From: Monodelphis domestica
Taxonomy: Eukaryota > Chordata > Mammalia > Didelphimorphia > Didelphidae
NCBI RefSeq assembly: GCF_027887165.1
Contig: NC_077228.1
Span: 104,241,179-104,305,178, forward strand
Length of the DNA: 64,000 nucleotides
Reading direction: 5' to 3'
Part shown: positions 1 through 19,724 of the stretch, piece after piece
Layout of the letters: the number at the start of each line of letters is the position of its first letter
How positions within the stretch are numbered: the first letter of the stretch is position 1
Position numbers and translations under genes: made by a program
The notes under the pieces: generated by a model
Told to the model about the DNA's origin: nothing
Database searches by the model: none
The model's input: only the letters and a program-made list of their open reading frames with translations

Positions 1-8050
<8,050 letters not shown>

Positions 8051-9016
8051 GCCAGGGGGCCCTCCCCTGCACCACCGCTCCTGCCAGCCCAGCCACAAAC
8101 TGATGTTGAGACGTACCTTGCTTCTCCTCTGAAGCTGCCTCCCAGCCTCGGGCCCCTCCCCAGGCAACCCACACTGACTGAAGCACAGACTGGGCTCACC
8201 AGAGTTGTCGTTAGAGGGATGCTGGATGAAGGGACTTTGATCATTCCCTTTGGAGGTCATTCTAGCACAAGAAACCTTCTTGCCCCTGCCTCTGCCCTGG
8301 CTGGATGTGGTCAGCCTTGAAACATCCCTGGCCAGAAGAGTCAGGGGTTTCTGTGTCAATGGATTGTTTTTCTCCTTCTCTGGGGAATTAAAAGACATGG
8401 TCACTCATGTCCCACAAACTGGCCTTCTTACCACCCTGACTTTCATAGGACAACAGGCATGTTTGGATAGGAATTCCATTTTTGTCACCAGCCCCATACC
8501 ACTGACTCACTTGGTTCTGGTTGGAGATGAAGAGCAAGTGGATTCCTGGTGGTCTCCAGTGACCCTTTCTCCTCTTCCTTCTACCCCCAGCCTCCAAAGC
8601 CTCCACCAAAACTCATCAATTGATAAAAATCATCACATTTTTTATATCCTGCATGAAACAACGAAACCATCAAACTGCCCTTCTCACAAGTACGCACATG
8701 GTAAACCTGACAGAAGGCAGGTTCGGTTTCATTTTTAAGAAAAATACACAAGATTTTTTTATAACCGACCACCCCGAAAGTGTATTTAATTTGCCTCCTA
8801 CACACAGATACATGTGAGCCAGTCTGACATGCATTTTTCTCCTCTCCCTCCCCTCCCCCTGCCCAGTGTCCTCAGAAATGGTTGAGGTGTAGCCCACAAA
8901 TTAGCAATGTGTATTTTTCTAGGACAGTAATCTTTACAAATGAATTTGCTCCATGTGGTAGAAGGTGCTTCCTGAAGCACCTCTTTGCCTTCCATTCTCT
9001 TTGGGGGGAAAAGTAA

Positions 9017-9022
9017 AATAAA
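9017..9022 (+). terminator. IPO9: Proximal AATAAA polyadenylation signal of IPO9
   Basis: AATAAA about 970 bases after the stop codon. It would give the shorter 3'UTR; use cannot be judged from sequence. Confidence 0.5.
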
Positions 9023-9463
9023 GTGATAAAAAGAACCTAGGTGGAATCCAATCTGAGAAGAGCTGTACATGTAAAAAGCCCAGGAGGCTTTTCATCAGGG
9101 CAGTATTGCCCTACCGCTGTGTGATGACTGGGCTGGTAGTCTGTGAGCCACCAGCCTGTCTCCTCGCCATCTGCCATCCTCCCACTTAGATATTCCTGTG
9201 GGGGAAGGAGGGATCCCATCCCATCGCATCGCATCCCATCCCCTTCCCTCCTGCCACTTCCAGGCCCAAAGGTTTTTTAGCCAAGGCTTTGATCCCCGGC
9301 TCTCGGCTTCTTACATTCTGGTTCATGAGAACCCCCAGCTTCCTGGATTGAGGGAGGCCACTCGTTGTGCCCCTTGCAAATTGGTGGGCTGGATTGGGAT
9401 TCTCGGGGTTTGCGTTAGTTTGTTTTGGTCGGAAGCAGTTGCCCTACCTGGAGAAAGGTTAAA

Positions 9464-9469
9464 AATAAA
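9464..9469 (+). terminator. IPO9: Distal AATAAA polyadenylation signal of IPO9
   Basis: AATAAA inside GTTAAAAATAAAGG, followed within about 45 bases by a G/T-rich stretch (GAGAAGGGGTTTATG). It is the last AATAAA before the sequence changes to GC-rich intergenic DNA. Confidence 0.55.
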
Positions 9470-9490
9470 GGATTTGTCCTGGAGCCCGCA

Positions 9491-10345
9491 GTGAGGGCCT
9501 GAGTGAGAAGGGGTTTATGCCCTTGCCCAGGTGATGCTAGGGCTGGAACTGCCACCAAGCGTGGCTCTTAGGTCGGCCTTCCTAGAGAACAGAAGAGCTT
9601 GAACCAGATCCCCTCGGGTTCCTCCCTGCTCTGGGCTCCACAGCCGCGCTGTAAGGTGGTCCTGGGCTCTGGGATAGGGGGCACTTGGAGCCAGTACTGC
9701 CTCCTGCCGCCAGGGGTCCCTGTGGCTCTGCCCCCCATTCCTTGGCTCCTCCCTCACTGCCCCCTTCAAGTGTGAAATCAAAGGCCTTCCCCTGAGCGAG
9801 TCACAGAGCCCCTCCAGCCTCCGCTTCCCCTCTGCGAAATGAGAGTGTGGAGCCCGGGGACCTCTGATCCCACCCCATTGTCTGCTCCTATCTTGTGCAG
9901 AAAAACAATCTCTTGGGCTCCTAGAGGCTTGGATGTGGCCAGCTTTCATCCTCTAGAGCAATGGGGTCAAGCTCAAATAAGTGGGGGCCGCCCTGGCTGG
10001 CTGGGGCCCACGGATCCCACGTAGCGGCGTATTAGCATCAAGTGGGTCTGTATTTTCCTCATGTTAAATATGTCCCAGTTGTATTTCCATTGGGACGGGG
10101 GAAGCGGGCTGTGCTTTTGACACCTCCACTTCAGAGTTTCTCCATGCACCCTAAATTCTCTCTTTCCCCGGTAGGCTTTAACCAGCCTGCCAGGGTTCTT
10201 CCTACTCCACTTTCCTGTTCAGTAAAGGAAATGCCACCCATCTGAAGCACTAGCTACTGAACCCCACACCAGTCGCTGCCCTTGAGCCATTTACAAGCTA
10301 AACGTGGAGGCAGGATATATAGAATTAAAATAATACGGTAAGTAG
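9491..10345. other. Intergenic, no gene seen
   Basis: GC-rich DNA just past the IPO9 3' end. Open frames on both strands lack known domains and splice context. No repeat recognised. Confidence 0.5.
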
Positions 10346-10690
10346 TGTGGAGGGGCAGTTGGGTGGGTAGAGAGCAGGGCCTACAGGCAGGAGGTCCTGG
10401 GTTCAAATATGACCTCAGATACTTCTTAGCTGGGAGAGCCTGGGCAAGACACTTAACCCCAGTTGCCCAGCCCTTGCCGCTCTTTCGCCTTGAAACCAAT
10501 ATTTCATATCAATTCTAAGACTAGAGTTAAAGTGGGGTTTTTTGTTTTTTAACTCAAATCTGGCCTCAGACACTTCCCAGCTGTGTGACCCTGGGCAAGT
10601 CACCCCATTGCCTAGCCCTTACCGCTCTTCTACCCCGGAACCAATACACAGTATTGATTCTACAACAGAAGGTAAGGGTTTAAAGGGGGG
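10346..10690 (+). repeat. Two adjacent type A SINEs
   Basis: A nearly complete copy (10346-10535, GGGGCAGTTGGGTGG head) is followed directly by a 5'-truncated copy (about 10551-10682) that starts at CTCAAATCTGGCCTCAG and ends ACAACAGAAGGTAAGGG. An apparent case of one SINE inserting at or into the tail of another. Confidence 0.8.
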
Positions 10691-12050
10691 AAAAAGTCGT
10701 ATAGGCATAAAGTATGGTCATTAAAAAAAGATAAACCCATTGGGCCAAGGTGGGCCAAGAAAGCTTTGGGTTTTTGGAGAGGGCATTCTAGGTACAAGCA
10801 ATAAGCAAAGGCATGAAGGTGGGAATGTTTTTCATGTTCGAGAATAATAGTCCATTTGGGCTCGTATGGCTGATTGTTGTTAGATGGTTTGAGACTAAAT
10901 CGTAGGAACCGCTGAATGTCAGACTAACAAATTGTACTTGATAGCAGGGAGTGGTGACTGGAGCTGCTTTAGGAAGATTCATGAAAATGCCGGCTAGACA
11001 AGCAGGGAGAGTCGGGCAAGAAAGCTAATTAGAACGTTAGAGCAGTTAGAAAAGAGATGATGAGGGACTAAATTCAGTGGTGACGCCATTCAGAAAGGTG
11101 GTGCAGGATCATGAAAAGGAGCCTCCGGATAGATGGCCCCACCTCATTTTACAGACAAACTACGTCAAGGCAGCTGACTTACCCAGGATCCCTCGGGTGG
11201 CAAGGCCAGGATTAAAAACCAGCTCTTCCAACTCCAAATCCCCAACTGCAAGACCTAGCAAGGTCTCCTTGGTTTCAAGTCTGGAATAATGGGAGAATGG
11301 TGACACCACACTGAAATGTGAGGAAGCTGTTTATGGGGAAATTCCTTGGAGAATGCTGGGAGCATACCCATGGGCATGGCAAGGAGCCAGCAAGGAAATA
11401 GTATAAAGGCCAGAATTCAGTTAGGGTGAAATGAAGGCTCCCCAAGAAGGGCAGCATCCTAGGGTGCGGTGGGGGGAAGATGATGGCAGGAGAACCCAAG
11501 GCTGATGACCAGTTTTGAGGTGCTACCACTAGCGTTAAGTAGCTACAAGATTTCAGTTGAAATCATCAGGCAAGGCTGTACTCTATGAATGGTCCTCGAG
11601 GTCCCTTCTCCCCAGCAAGGAGTGACACAGCACCTTTGGGTTCTGAGCAGACTGGTACATGGCCTCAATGAACCCATTAGCAAATCCCATTCTAGCTTAA
11701 AGTGGTTTTGAAAGCCATTGCAACTCTTCAGTGTTTGTATGGAGTTCTGCTGCTGTTATCTCCCCCATCAGACTGAGCTCCTTAGCCTGGCACATAGTAG
11801 GCACTTGCTAGATGCTTGTTGACCTTACCATAAAAACCCTGTGACTTAAAGGCTGAACTGTTCTGTTTTTAGGGAAGAAGTTTTTTCAGGCATATAAGGC
11901 AGATGCCAAACAGCCTGCATCCAGTTAATTAGGAAGGTAGAAGCCATTCCAGTGCCAGAAGCAGAAATTCCATTAATCTGGTTGCCACCCTGCCTCTAGG
12001 ATAAGACTTTTTGGGAGCAAGTTAAGCCTGGCACATTCCAGCCTTAAGGC
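10691..12050. other. Intergenic, no gene seen
   Basis: Mostly unrecognised sequence. Around 11090-11245 there is an old MIR-like block (CATTTTACAGACAAACT; CTTACCCAGGATCCC), and CTGGCACATAGTAGGCACTTG at about 11787 looks like an L2/MIR 3' end. No convincing coding frame. Confidence 0.45.
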
Positions 12051-12506
12051 TCCTTTTCTCTCCTCTTCTCTCTTTCCTCCTTTCCTCTTCTCTTTCCTCC
12101 TTTCCTCTTCTCCTCTCCTCTCTTTCCTCCTTTCCTCTTCTCTCTTCTCCTCTCTTTCCTCCTTTCCTCTTCTCTCCTCTCCTCCTTTCCTCTTCTCTCC
12201 TCTTTCCTCCTTTCCTCTTCTCTTTCCTCCTTTCCTCTCCTTTCCTCTTTCCTCCTTTCCTCTTCTCTTTCCTCCTTTCCTCTTCTCCTCTCCTCTCTTT
12301 CCTCCTTTCCTCTTCTCTCTTCTTCTCCTCTCTTTCCTCCTTTCCTCTTCTCTCCTCCTTTCCTCTTCTCTCCTCTTCTCCTCTCTTTCCTCCTTTCTTC
12401 TCCTCTCCTCTCTTTCCTCCTTTCCTCTTCTCTCTTCTTTTCCTCTCTTTCTTCCTTTCCTCTTCTCCTCTCCTCTCTTTCCTCCTTTCCTCTTCTCTCC
12501 TCACCT
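12051..12506. repeat. Polypyrimidine minisatellite
   Basis: About 455 bases of almost pure C/T on the plus strand, built of irregular 20-40-bp higher-order units made from TTTCCTCCTTTCCTCTTCTC and TCCTCTCTTTCC. Long spurious K/R/E open frames on the minus strand come from this composition. Confidence 0.9.
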
Positions 12507-13779
12507 CAAAAAGCAAACAGCTAACTCCCCACCCTAGTCTCCCAGCCAACACAAATGCAGAAAAAAGGAAGAAGAGAACCATAAAGAGGATTGGCTTTCT
12601 GCAAAAACAACACAGAAAACATTCAGAGGGAGACTGACTGGCCACACTGGAGTAGAGGCAGAATTCCTGCACAGAGCTAAGAGATTGTCCCTGGTGATAA
12701 GGGCCACCTTGCTACTGGGCTTTCAAGAGCAACTGGCTGTAGCTGGCTGACTACAGAGACTGCACACTTCCAGCTCTAAGATTCTTTGATCCCAGAGCTC
12801 ACAGCTCAGGACACAGGACTTAAAAAAAAAAAAGAAGAAGAAGCAGAGGCAAGAGATGATAGAGGAACAAAAGAATGTCTAATTAGAGCAGGTCTGGAGC
12901 TACTGGAAGGCATCCTGACCTAGCTGGATCCAGGGCTTGGTGCTGGAGGCTTGTTTGGGAGGTTTGGGCTCTGGTAATTAGATCTGACTGTATAATCAGC
13001 CTCCCCAGATTCACAGATACTGGAGAGGATCAGAGAATCAGAGTTGGAGGGGCAGGAAAGACTAGTGCAGCCCATTGGTTTTATAGAGAAAAGGAGGCCC
13101 CAGAGACATAAACATGACTTAGCCAAGATCATATTAGCGGTAAGTAGCAAAAGTAGGTTTGAATCCAGGCCTTCTGCTTCCAGATTTATGTTTCTTTCCA
13201 TGGTGAAATGTATTTCTGACCCATTTTCTGTGTGCCCGATGGAGATGGGCGGCAATAGGAACAAGACCCTCATACTCTGAAATCTTGCATTTCTCACCAG
13301 TTAGACAAACTGCAGCATTAGTCAGGCATACGCCGCAAGCATTCATCATTAGTGTTGGTTCAGTAATATACTAGACTGGGCCATCAGCTTTGTACCAGTC
13401 TGTTTTCTTGATTTCTCCTATTGTTCTTCATATACTTCAGTTCAAAAGCTCGAGATGTAATCATTGACCTACAGAGGTCCTCCAATGGACTGTATCCCTG
13501 CTCCCCATCTCATTCCAGAGGGCAGTGGGACCCTTCCTACACTGACAAACGATGACAAGGTGGGCAATGAGGAACAAGGGACCAGCACACTGAGGACTCT
13601 GGCATTCCAGAAGGATCCCCCAAACTGTGCACGCTCCTTATTCCCTGTGACGAACACGCCAAACCCCCAAACACATCTCCACCCGAGTCCCATTTTCCAG
13701 GGTTTGGGGGAGAGGTGAAGATTTCTCTGGAAGGGGGGATAACTGGCCCCAGATGCTAATAAATATGCCAACCCTGATC
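12507..13779. other. Intergenic with a MIR-like block, no gene seen
   Basis: An old MIR-like element is visible at about 13030-13200 (CAGAGTTGGAGGGGCAGGAA; TTTGAATCCAGGCC). The remainder has no recognised element or coding signature. Confidence 0.45.
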
Positions 13780-14120
13780 CACAGAGAGCCGAGCTGCTAC
13801 TCCACTCCTGGAGCTGCTATTCCACACCTGGAGGTACTAAGGACTCAAATCGACCTTGGTGTCTCAACATCAACACCATCCCTTCTAGGATCAATGTTTC
13901 AAGCTGCTACTCCACACCTGGAGATTTGCTGTTCCATCAGCTCCAGAGAGGCTACTCTACTAGCCCCTGAGTTTATCCATCAGCCCTAAAGCTCCCTGAT
14001 TGGCCCCCCACTATTCTGCCACCTATTAGGCTATTATACCAATATAAAGCTCTCCTTTTTCAAAATTACTTTCTTATTTCTGATTGAACAGTTTGTTTTG
14101 AGTCTCCCATTCAAACAAAA
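13780..14120 (+). repeat. Candidate LTR-like fragment with internal 20-bp repeats
   Basis: Three imperfect direct repeats of GAGCTGCTACTCCACTCCTG (13791-13810, 13811-13830, and a third near 13900) precede TGATTGGCC (inverted CCAAT), then TATAAAG near 14043, and a T-rich stretch ending CTCCCATTCAAACA. The arrangement of enhancer-like repeats, CCAAT and TATA resembles a retroviral U3/R. No matching second LTR, primer-binding site or target duplication was found, so this is tentative. Confidence 0.3.
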
Positions 14121-15154
14121 AGCAAGCAATTCCTGCTCCTAAGGAGCTCCCATTCTAATTAGAAAAGACACGAAAAGGAGGTGTATCGAGGCAGATGGAA
14201 AGGTCTGAGAGAGTGACAGTAAGTCAGAGGACAATTCCTCTACGTTCGGAGTGCCAGGGCAGGTGGGAAGGCTCAGGGGTCCACCGGCTTACTGAATGTC
14301 ATCACCAGGGAATTCCTGTCCATCCTAGCAGAGAAAAGGGGTCCCTGGCCCCCAAGGGCTCAGAGAGGGACCCCAGTCCTCAGAGTTAGAAGGAAACATG
14401 ACTCGGGTTTCCTCTGTGGGCAATAAGGAGGGGAGAGCCAGGGCCAGACCAGGGGCACCAGGTGAGAACTGAGCCAAGAAGCTGAATTCAGAAGCTTCGT
14501 TAGTGCTGTCCCTACTGAGCTTCCAGAGCCCTGTTGAGATGGAGAGAGGAAGATGATGTCCCTAGACTTTCCCCTGGAAACAATAGGAAGGAGTAGCCCA
14601 AAGTCCCCCTTCCTCTGGGGGTCTCTCTGCCCCCAGCGCATGCTCAGAGAGCTCTCCTGAGTGTCCACAGACAGGCCTGCCACCACACTGCTAGGCACTT
14701 CGAACAATCATTCTTCCTACGATCCTGGTTAACTTTATCTTCTGTCTTTCTACTCTTGGGGTCTAAATGGATGGTTCATCTGATGTCTGGCCTGCAAAAA
14801 GGAAGGCGGCTCGGGGGAAGTGTCCCCTCTGGCTCTGATGTGGGGAAGGGGGAAGAGGAGCTGGCCATCGGGGAAGTGGGGGAAGGGGAGAAACTCTAAA
14901 CAGAGCCCTCTCCTTTGGCTCAGCCGCCCTTCCCAAAATAGCCCCCGCTGGCTGCCGGGCCTCTTCCCCCAACCCCACCCTGCCCACAGTCACAGACAGC
15001 CAAGGGATCATTTGGAGGCAGCCTGGCTCCCGGGAGCAGACTGGCCCCCGGCTGGGTTTCACTGGAAGGTGAAGGGAGGAGAGGAAAGCCCCGAGCCCCA
15101 AACAGCAAAGGTGCTGACAGCGGGGAAGGAAAGGCCGGTGGCAGTTTTCTGAGG
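14121..15154. other. Intergenic, no gene seen
   Basis: GC-rich at 14780-15130, with long frames on both strands that lack domain signatures. AGGAGCTCCCATTCTAATTAG near 14144 is a fragment of a common old mammalian repeat. Confidence 0.4.
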
Positions 15155-15404
15155 GAGAAATCCAATCTCTCAATAATCACGTGGAAAAATGCTCCCAATT
15201 ACTCTACTACAGATTAGAGAAAAGCAAACTAAAATAACTGTGAGGCACCCACCACCTCCCATCTGTCGGACAAAATGAGAGTGCTGGAGGGGATGTCGAA
15301 GAGCCTGCAGGGACACTAATGTACTATTGGGAGAGATGTGAACTGGACCCACCATTCTGGAGAACAACGTGGAAAAGGTCCAAAGAGCTATAAAACTGCA
15401 CATG

Positions 15405-15611
15405 AGGGGCAGCTGGGTGGCTCAGTGGATAGAGAGCCGGGTCTAGAGACGGGAGGTCCTGGGTTCAAATGTGGCCTCAGCCACTTCCTAGCTGGGTGAC
15501 CCTGGGCAAGTCACTTGACCCCCATTGCCTAACCCTTACCACTCTTCTGCCTTGGAACCAATATTTAATATTGCTTCTACAACAGAAGATATGTGTTTTA
15601 AGAAAATAAAC
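15405..15611 (+). repeat. Type A SINE inserted in L1
   Basis: Head GGGGCAGCTGGGTGGCTCAG to tail AGAAGATATGTGTTTTAAG. The L1 sequence on either side carries a near-exact 13-bp duplication (AAAACTGCACATG at about 15392, AAAACTGTGCATG at about 15612), showing L1-type target-primed insertion. Confidence 0.9.
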
Positions 15612-15664
15612 AAAACTGTGCATGCGCCTTTTAACCCAGCAATGACACTACAAAGTCTATACTA

Positions 15665-15896
15665 CACTACAAAAGGTCCTTTCCAGGTGGTATTGTGGAT
15701 AGAACGCTCAAAGTCAGGAAGACCTGTGTTCAAATCCAGGCTCAGACACTTTCCAGCTGGGTGCTGTTTGATTCAGTTTCCTCAACTGGAAAATGAGCAG
15801 GAGAAGGAACTAGGGAACCACTCCAGTAGTATCTTTGTGGAGAAACTCCCAAATGGGAGCAACAAAGAATTGGATGAGGCTGAAAACGACTAAATA
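15665..15896 (+). repeat. Type B SINE (MIR/CORE-like) inserted in L1
   Basis: Reads CAGGAAGACCTGTGTTCAAAT, GATTCAGTTTCCTCAACTGG, GGAACCACTCCAGTA and CCAAATGGGAGCAAC. This second SINE class has the GAGAAGGAA...CACTCCAGTATCTTTG 3' half. It splits the L1 remnant a second time. Confidence 0.8.
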
Positions 15897-16619
15897 CCTA
15901 CAGTTTGTGGTGACAAAAAATTGGAAGTCAAGAGAATGTCCATCAGCTGGGGAATGGCTGAACAAGGTGTGGTCGATGATTGGGGCCATATTTTATTGGG
16001 CTACCAAAAATATGAGCAGGAGAGGGACTTATGAGAAAGAACACTATTCACATCAAGAGAAAGAACTGTGGGAGCAGAACCACAGAAGGAAAACATGACT
16101 TGCCATTTGGTTATATGGGTATATGATTTGGGATTTGGGTTTTAAGAGCTCACTATTACAAAAATGCATAATATGGCAATAAGTGTTGAGTGATAGCACA
16201 TGTATAACCCAGAAAAAGTGTAACTACATGTAATCTAGAATATCATTTTAAAAATCTTGCTACATTAAAAAATAGTACAAGCAGGCTTTTTTCAGAAAAA
16301 CCTGGGAAGACATATATAAACTGATACAAAGTAAATTGAGCAGAACCGGAGCAATGTACATAGTAACAGTGATATTGTGAAGGTGACCAACTGAATCACT
16401 TGGCTACTCAGATTGAGACAATGACCCAAGACAAGTCCAAAGGTCCCACAATGAAAAATGCTGCCCACCTCCAGAGAGAACTGATGATCTCTGAGTGGAG
16501 ACTGAAGAATCTCTTTCTTAACTTGATTTTTATTGTTTTATTTGGTTTGGTTTTTTTGTTTTTGCAACATTGCTAATGTGGCGATATGACTTGCTTGAAT
16601 TCATATGTTTGTTGTTCAA

Positions 16620-16845
16620 TAATTTCAGTATTTGTGACTTCATTTGAGGTTTTTCTTGACAGATACTGGAGTGGTTTGCCATTTCCTTTTCCAACTCATT
16701 TGGCAGATGAGGAAACCGAGGCAAATAGGAGTGACTTGACCAGAGTCACACAGCTAGGAAGTACCTGAATCCAGACTTGAACTCAAGTCTTCCTGACTCC
16801 AGGCCCAGGTTCTCTCCACTACACAACCTAGCTGTATAATCAATA
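16620..16845 (-). repeat. Type B SINE, reverse orientation
   Basis: On the plus strand it reads ATACTGGAGTGGTTTGCCAT, AGATGAGGAAACCGAGGCAA and GTCTTCCTGACTCCAGG, the complement of a type B SINE. Confidence 0.8.
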
Positions 16846-17149
16846 TCAAAATACTTGCCTTCTCAAGGAGCCAGGAGTGGAGGAAGAGGGAGAATTTAGA
16901 ACTCAGAAAAATTTTTAATGTTAAATTTTTAGGTTTTATATGTAATCAAGAAATATTTAATAAAAATTAATTTAGAATTTTTTTATTAAAAAAAAAGTCC
17001 TTAGTACTGATTGCCTTTCATCTTTCTAGCCCTGGAATAGAGAAGTAAATAAAACACAGTATTTGAAGTCAAAGGACCCATAGTCAAAATCTGGGTCTGT
17101 TGCTTTCTTGGCTGCCTCAATTCTTCCTCTGTTAAAAAAAATGGGGGGG

Positions 17150-17370
17150 GATTAAGGGGCAGCTAGGTGACTCAGTGGATAGAGAAAGTCGCTTCTGCAG
17201 ACCAGAGGTCCTGGATTCAAATGTGACCTCAGATACTTCCTAATTGTGTGACCCTGGGCAAGTCACTTAACCTCAATTATCTAACCCTTACTGTTTTGTT
17301 TTTTTCTGCCTTGGAACAGATACTTAATATTGATTCTAAGATAGAAGATAAGGATTTTTTAAAGGGTGGG
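17150..17370 (+). repeat. Type A SINE
   Basis: Begins AAGGGGCAGCTAGGTGACTC and contains GGATTCAAATGTGACC and a 3' end AAGATAGAAGATAAGG. A short extra segment (AAAGTCGCTTCTGCAGACCA) replaces the usual GCCAGGCCTAGAG stretch. Confidence 0.85.
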
Positions 17371-18029
17371 ATGGGCAGGGATTGTCCTAGATCTCCAAAA
17401 GTCCCTATCAACTCTAAATCTTATGGGTTCATGGAGGGTGGAAGAGAATAGTCAGAGATATCTATGCCCTTCACTCTCCCAGGGCCCAAAAGGGAAAGAC
17501 AGGAGGATCAGAAGCCATCCTTCCACAGACTGCTCCTACGCTACTGTTGGACTGGCAGAGGGCCCAGGCCCTGGGGGTTGTGTGGCAAAAGGCTAGAAAG
17601 AAATTATGGTGACTTTGGAGGCGATGAAAGCCAGTTCTGAGAGTAGGACACTTGGCTGGGGCCAAGGGGAGCCCAAGGAGGGGAAGCCAGCTCAGGCACT
17701 GGAACAGCTGTGGGGCAGGTCCCCCCTCTTCTCTTCAACCAAGGCTGGGTCTGAACTCCAAGGTAGAGGCACCCTCTGACCCCAAGCAGCCTGGCACTTT
17801 GCCTGTGCTGGCTTCTGTTTTAATCTGCTCAAGTCTGGGTGAGTGGAAGAAGCATTCCTGTAAAGGGACCCCCCAAATCCAGGGTTGGTTTAGAAAAGGT
17901 TCAGGGAATAGAGAGGAAAGACCTCTAATTGAGCAGCTGATAGGAAGGGGACAGCCCTTCATTCCATTGTTCTCTAGTCCTCCATCCTACCTACCCCAAA
18001 GAACAAAATAAAAAGAGTGTGGGCTTCTG
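17371..18029. other. Intergenic, no gene seen
   Basis: Unrecognised sequence between two SINEs. Open frames lack splice context and domain signatures. Confidence 0.45.
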
Positions 18030-18220
18030 GGAAGCCTCATGGCTCAAGGGATAGAGAATCAGGCCTGGAGATGAGAGGTCCTGGGTTCAAATGCGGCCTC
18101 AGATACTTCCTAGCTGTGTGACCTTGGGTAAGTCACTTAACCCTCCATTGCCTGGTTCTGACCTCTCTTCTGCCTTGGAACAGATACACAATATTCTAAG
18201 AAGGAAAGTAAGAGTTGGGC
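18030..18220 (+). repeat. Type A SINE
   Basis: GAAGCCTCATGGCTCAAGGG head variant, GGTTCAAATGCGGCCTC core, tail AAGAAGGAAAGTAAGAG. Confidence 0.8.
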
Positions 18221-18952
18221 TTGTTTGTTTTTTTGGTTGTTGTTGCTTTTTAAGAAAAAAAAGAATGTGGGCTTCCATTCCAACAAGAAATGTTGAGATT
18301 AGAGATAGGGATAAACTTCCTAGCCAAAGATATGAATATATAAGAGTTGGGGGGGGGGGCAGTGATTAATGGACTTCCTTCTCTGAACATCCTATTGAGA
18401 ACTAGAAATAACCTCATCTGGTCTAGACCAAAGGCCAGACACCCAGGCCATGATCTCAGAGTCCTAAGCAGGGCTAAATCAGGACTTCTAGGCAGCTCCC
18501 CTTCCCTAACTCCTGGAAGGCGACTCCTACTCTCCCCTTCTGCCTCCCGTTGAGGATATTGTGAAGAGAGATGATATCAGAGGAAGAGTCTTCTGGAGGG
18601 AGCCTGTAATTATCTGTCTGCAGCTGCGGGGCTGGGGGAGGGGAGGCAAGGGAGGCGGGGCGCGGGGTGGAGGTGGGAGATGCTCTGAGATTAGAAACCC
18701 TGCGCAGGGCATGACGGGGTGACAGTGCTCATGGCCAGGCATCAGATAGATGAGAAAGCCGCGGCTCCTCAGCTCATGCCACATTCCTCAGTCCAATCTG
18801 TTTTAGATTTCCAATAGTACCAGGTAAATGCTGGGGGTGGGAAAGTAGCTTCTCAGGGATGCTCAGGAAATATTGTTAAATAGCTGCACTAGAGCTGTCC
18901 AACTATGGACCAGCCTGCCTCGTGAGAGCTGCTTTGGAAATGTTCTGAGAGC
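18221..18952. other. Intergenic, GC-rich at 18600-18700, no gene seen
   Basis: Contains a G-run at about 18350-18359 and a GC-rich patch (GGGGAGGGGAGGCAAGG) near 18635. No recognised gene or repeat. Confidence 0.4.
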
Positions 18953-19195
18953 GGCAGCCAGCAGAGTGGCTCAGTGGATGGAGAACTAGGGCTGGAGACA
19001 GGAGGTCCCAGATTCAAATGTGACCTCAGATACTTCCTAGCTGTGTGACCCTGGACAAGTCACTTAACCTTTAATTGCCTGGCCAAAGGATCCACTGGAG
19101 AAAGAGATGGCAAATCACTCCAGTATTCTTGCCAAGAAAGCCCCATGGATAGTTGTGGTGCATGGGACCATGAAGAGTGGGACAACAATAATACT
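18953..19195 (+). repeat. Composite SINE: type A head with type B tail
   Basis: The first half has the type A GTGGCTCAGTGGATGGAGAA and TGTGACCCTGGACAAGTCAC. The second half switches to ATCCACTGGAGAAAGAGATG, CACTCCAGTATTCTTGCCAA and CCATGAAGAGTGGGACAAC, which belongs to the type B class. It may be a real subfamily rather than a one-off recombinant. Confidence 0.75.
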
Positions 19196-19724
19196 CCACG
19201 AATGGGGTAGATAGTCGGACTAAGTGACCGACAAGGTGACTTTCAGACCAGGTTCTAAGTATCCCAGGTGTGGTCAGGGACCAGAGCGAGATGTAAGGAT
19301 TCCGAGGGAGGTCCCTGGTACCCATCAGCCCCAGAGAGGAAGCCTTGGAGGCCACATTGTCAGGATTCAGAAGAGTCTGTCTGGCATTTACGCTGAGCTG
19401 AAGCAGGTGACTCAGCCCAGTGACTTCTCCCATTCCTGCTCAGCTCCACGAAAAACAGGGATTGGGTCAGCCTTCTCCCCCCACCCACATCCAGAGCATG
19501 CGCATAGTCTGGCTTCCCCAGCTCCAGGCGCTTCCTCACCTCCCCCAGACTTCCAGCTGTCCTGCCATCAAAGAAGTGCCTGCCAGGAATACAGAGGCCC
19601 CAGGACCCCAGAGCTCAGGCTCATTATTTGGGGGGTTTCCAGGTTGGACCCATCTAAGGAAGTGGACTGGGTTGGGGAGGGGGTTTAGCTTTTAGCTCTT
19701 TGTGACATTTTAAACAGCAATTTA

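Larger units (their letters stand above)
8051..9490 (+). other. IPO9: IPO9 3' untranslated region
   Basis: Begins directly after TAA at 8050. No SINE is seen across about 1.4 kb, which suits a transcribed 3'UTR. It contains two AATAAA signals and a small CATCC/CATCG tandem at about 9214-9241. The end is placed about 20 bases past the second signal by inference. Confidence 0.6.
15155..16560 (+). mobile_element. L1 LINE 3' part (ORF2 C-terminus plus 3'UTR), interrupted by SINEs
   Basis: AAAAATGCTCCCAATTACTC, GGTGCTGGAGG-type (here GAGTGCTGGAGGGGATGTCG) and CTTTTAACCCAGCAATGACAC follow the order of the conserved 3' end of mammalian L1 ORF2. After two SINE interruptions, AATGTCCATCAGCTGGGGAA and GAACTGTGGGAGCAGAACC continue into marsupial L1 3'UTR. 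A second L1 3' segment (GATACAAAGTAAATTGAGCA) occupies about 16300-16510. The coding part is decayed and not functional. Confidence 0.8.

Noticed and set aside
12022-12672. 216-residue R/E/K-rich minus-strand frame
   Set aside because: Explained by the polypyrimidine minisatellite.
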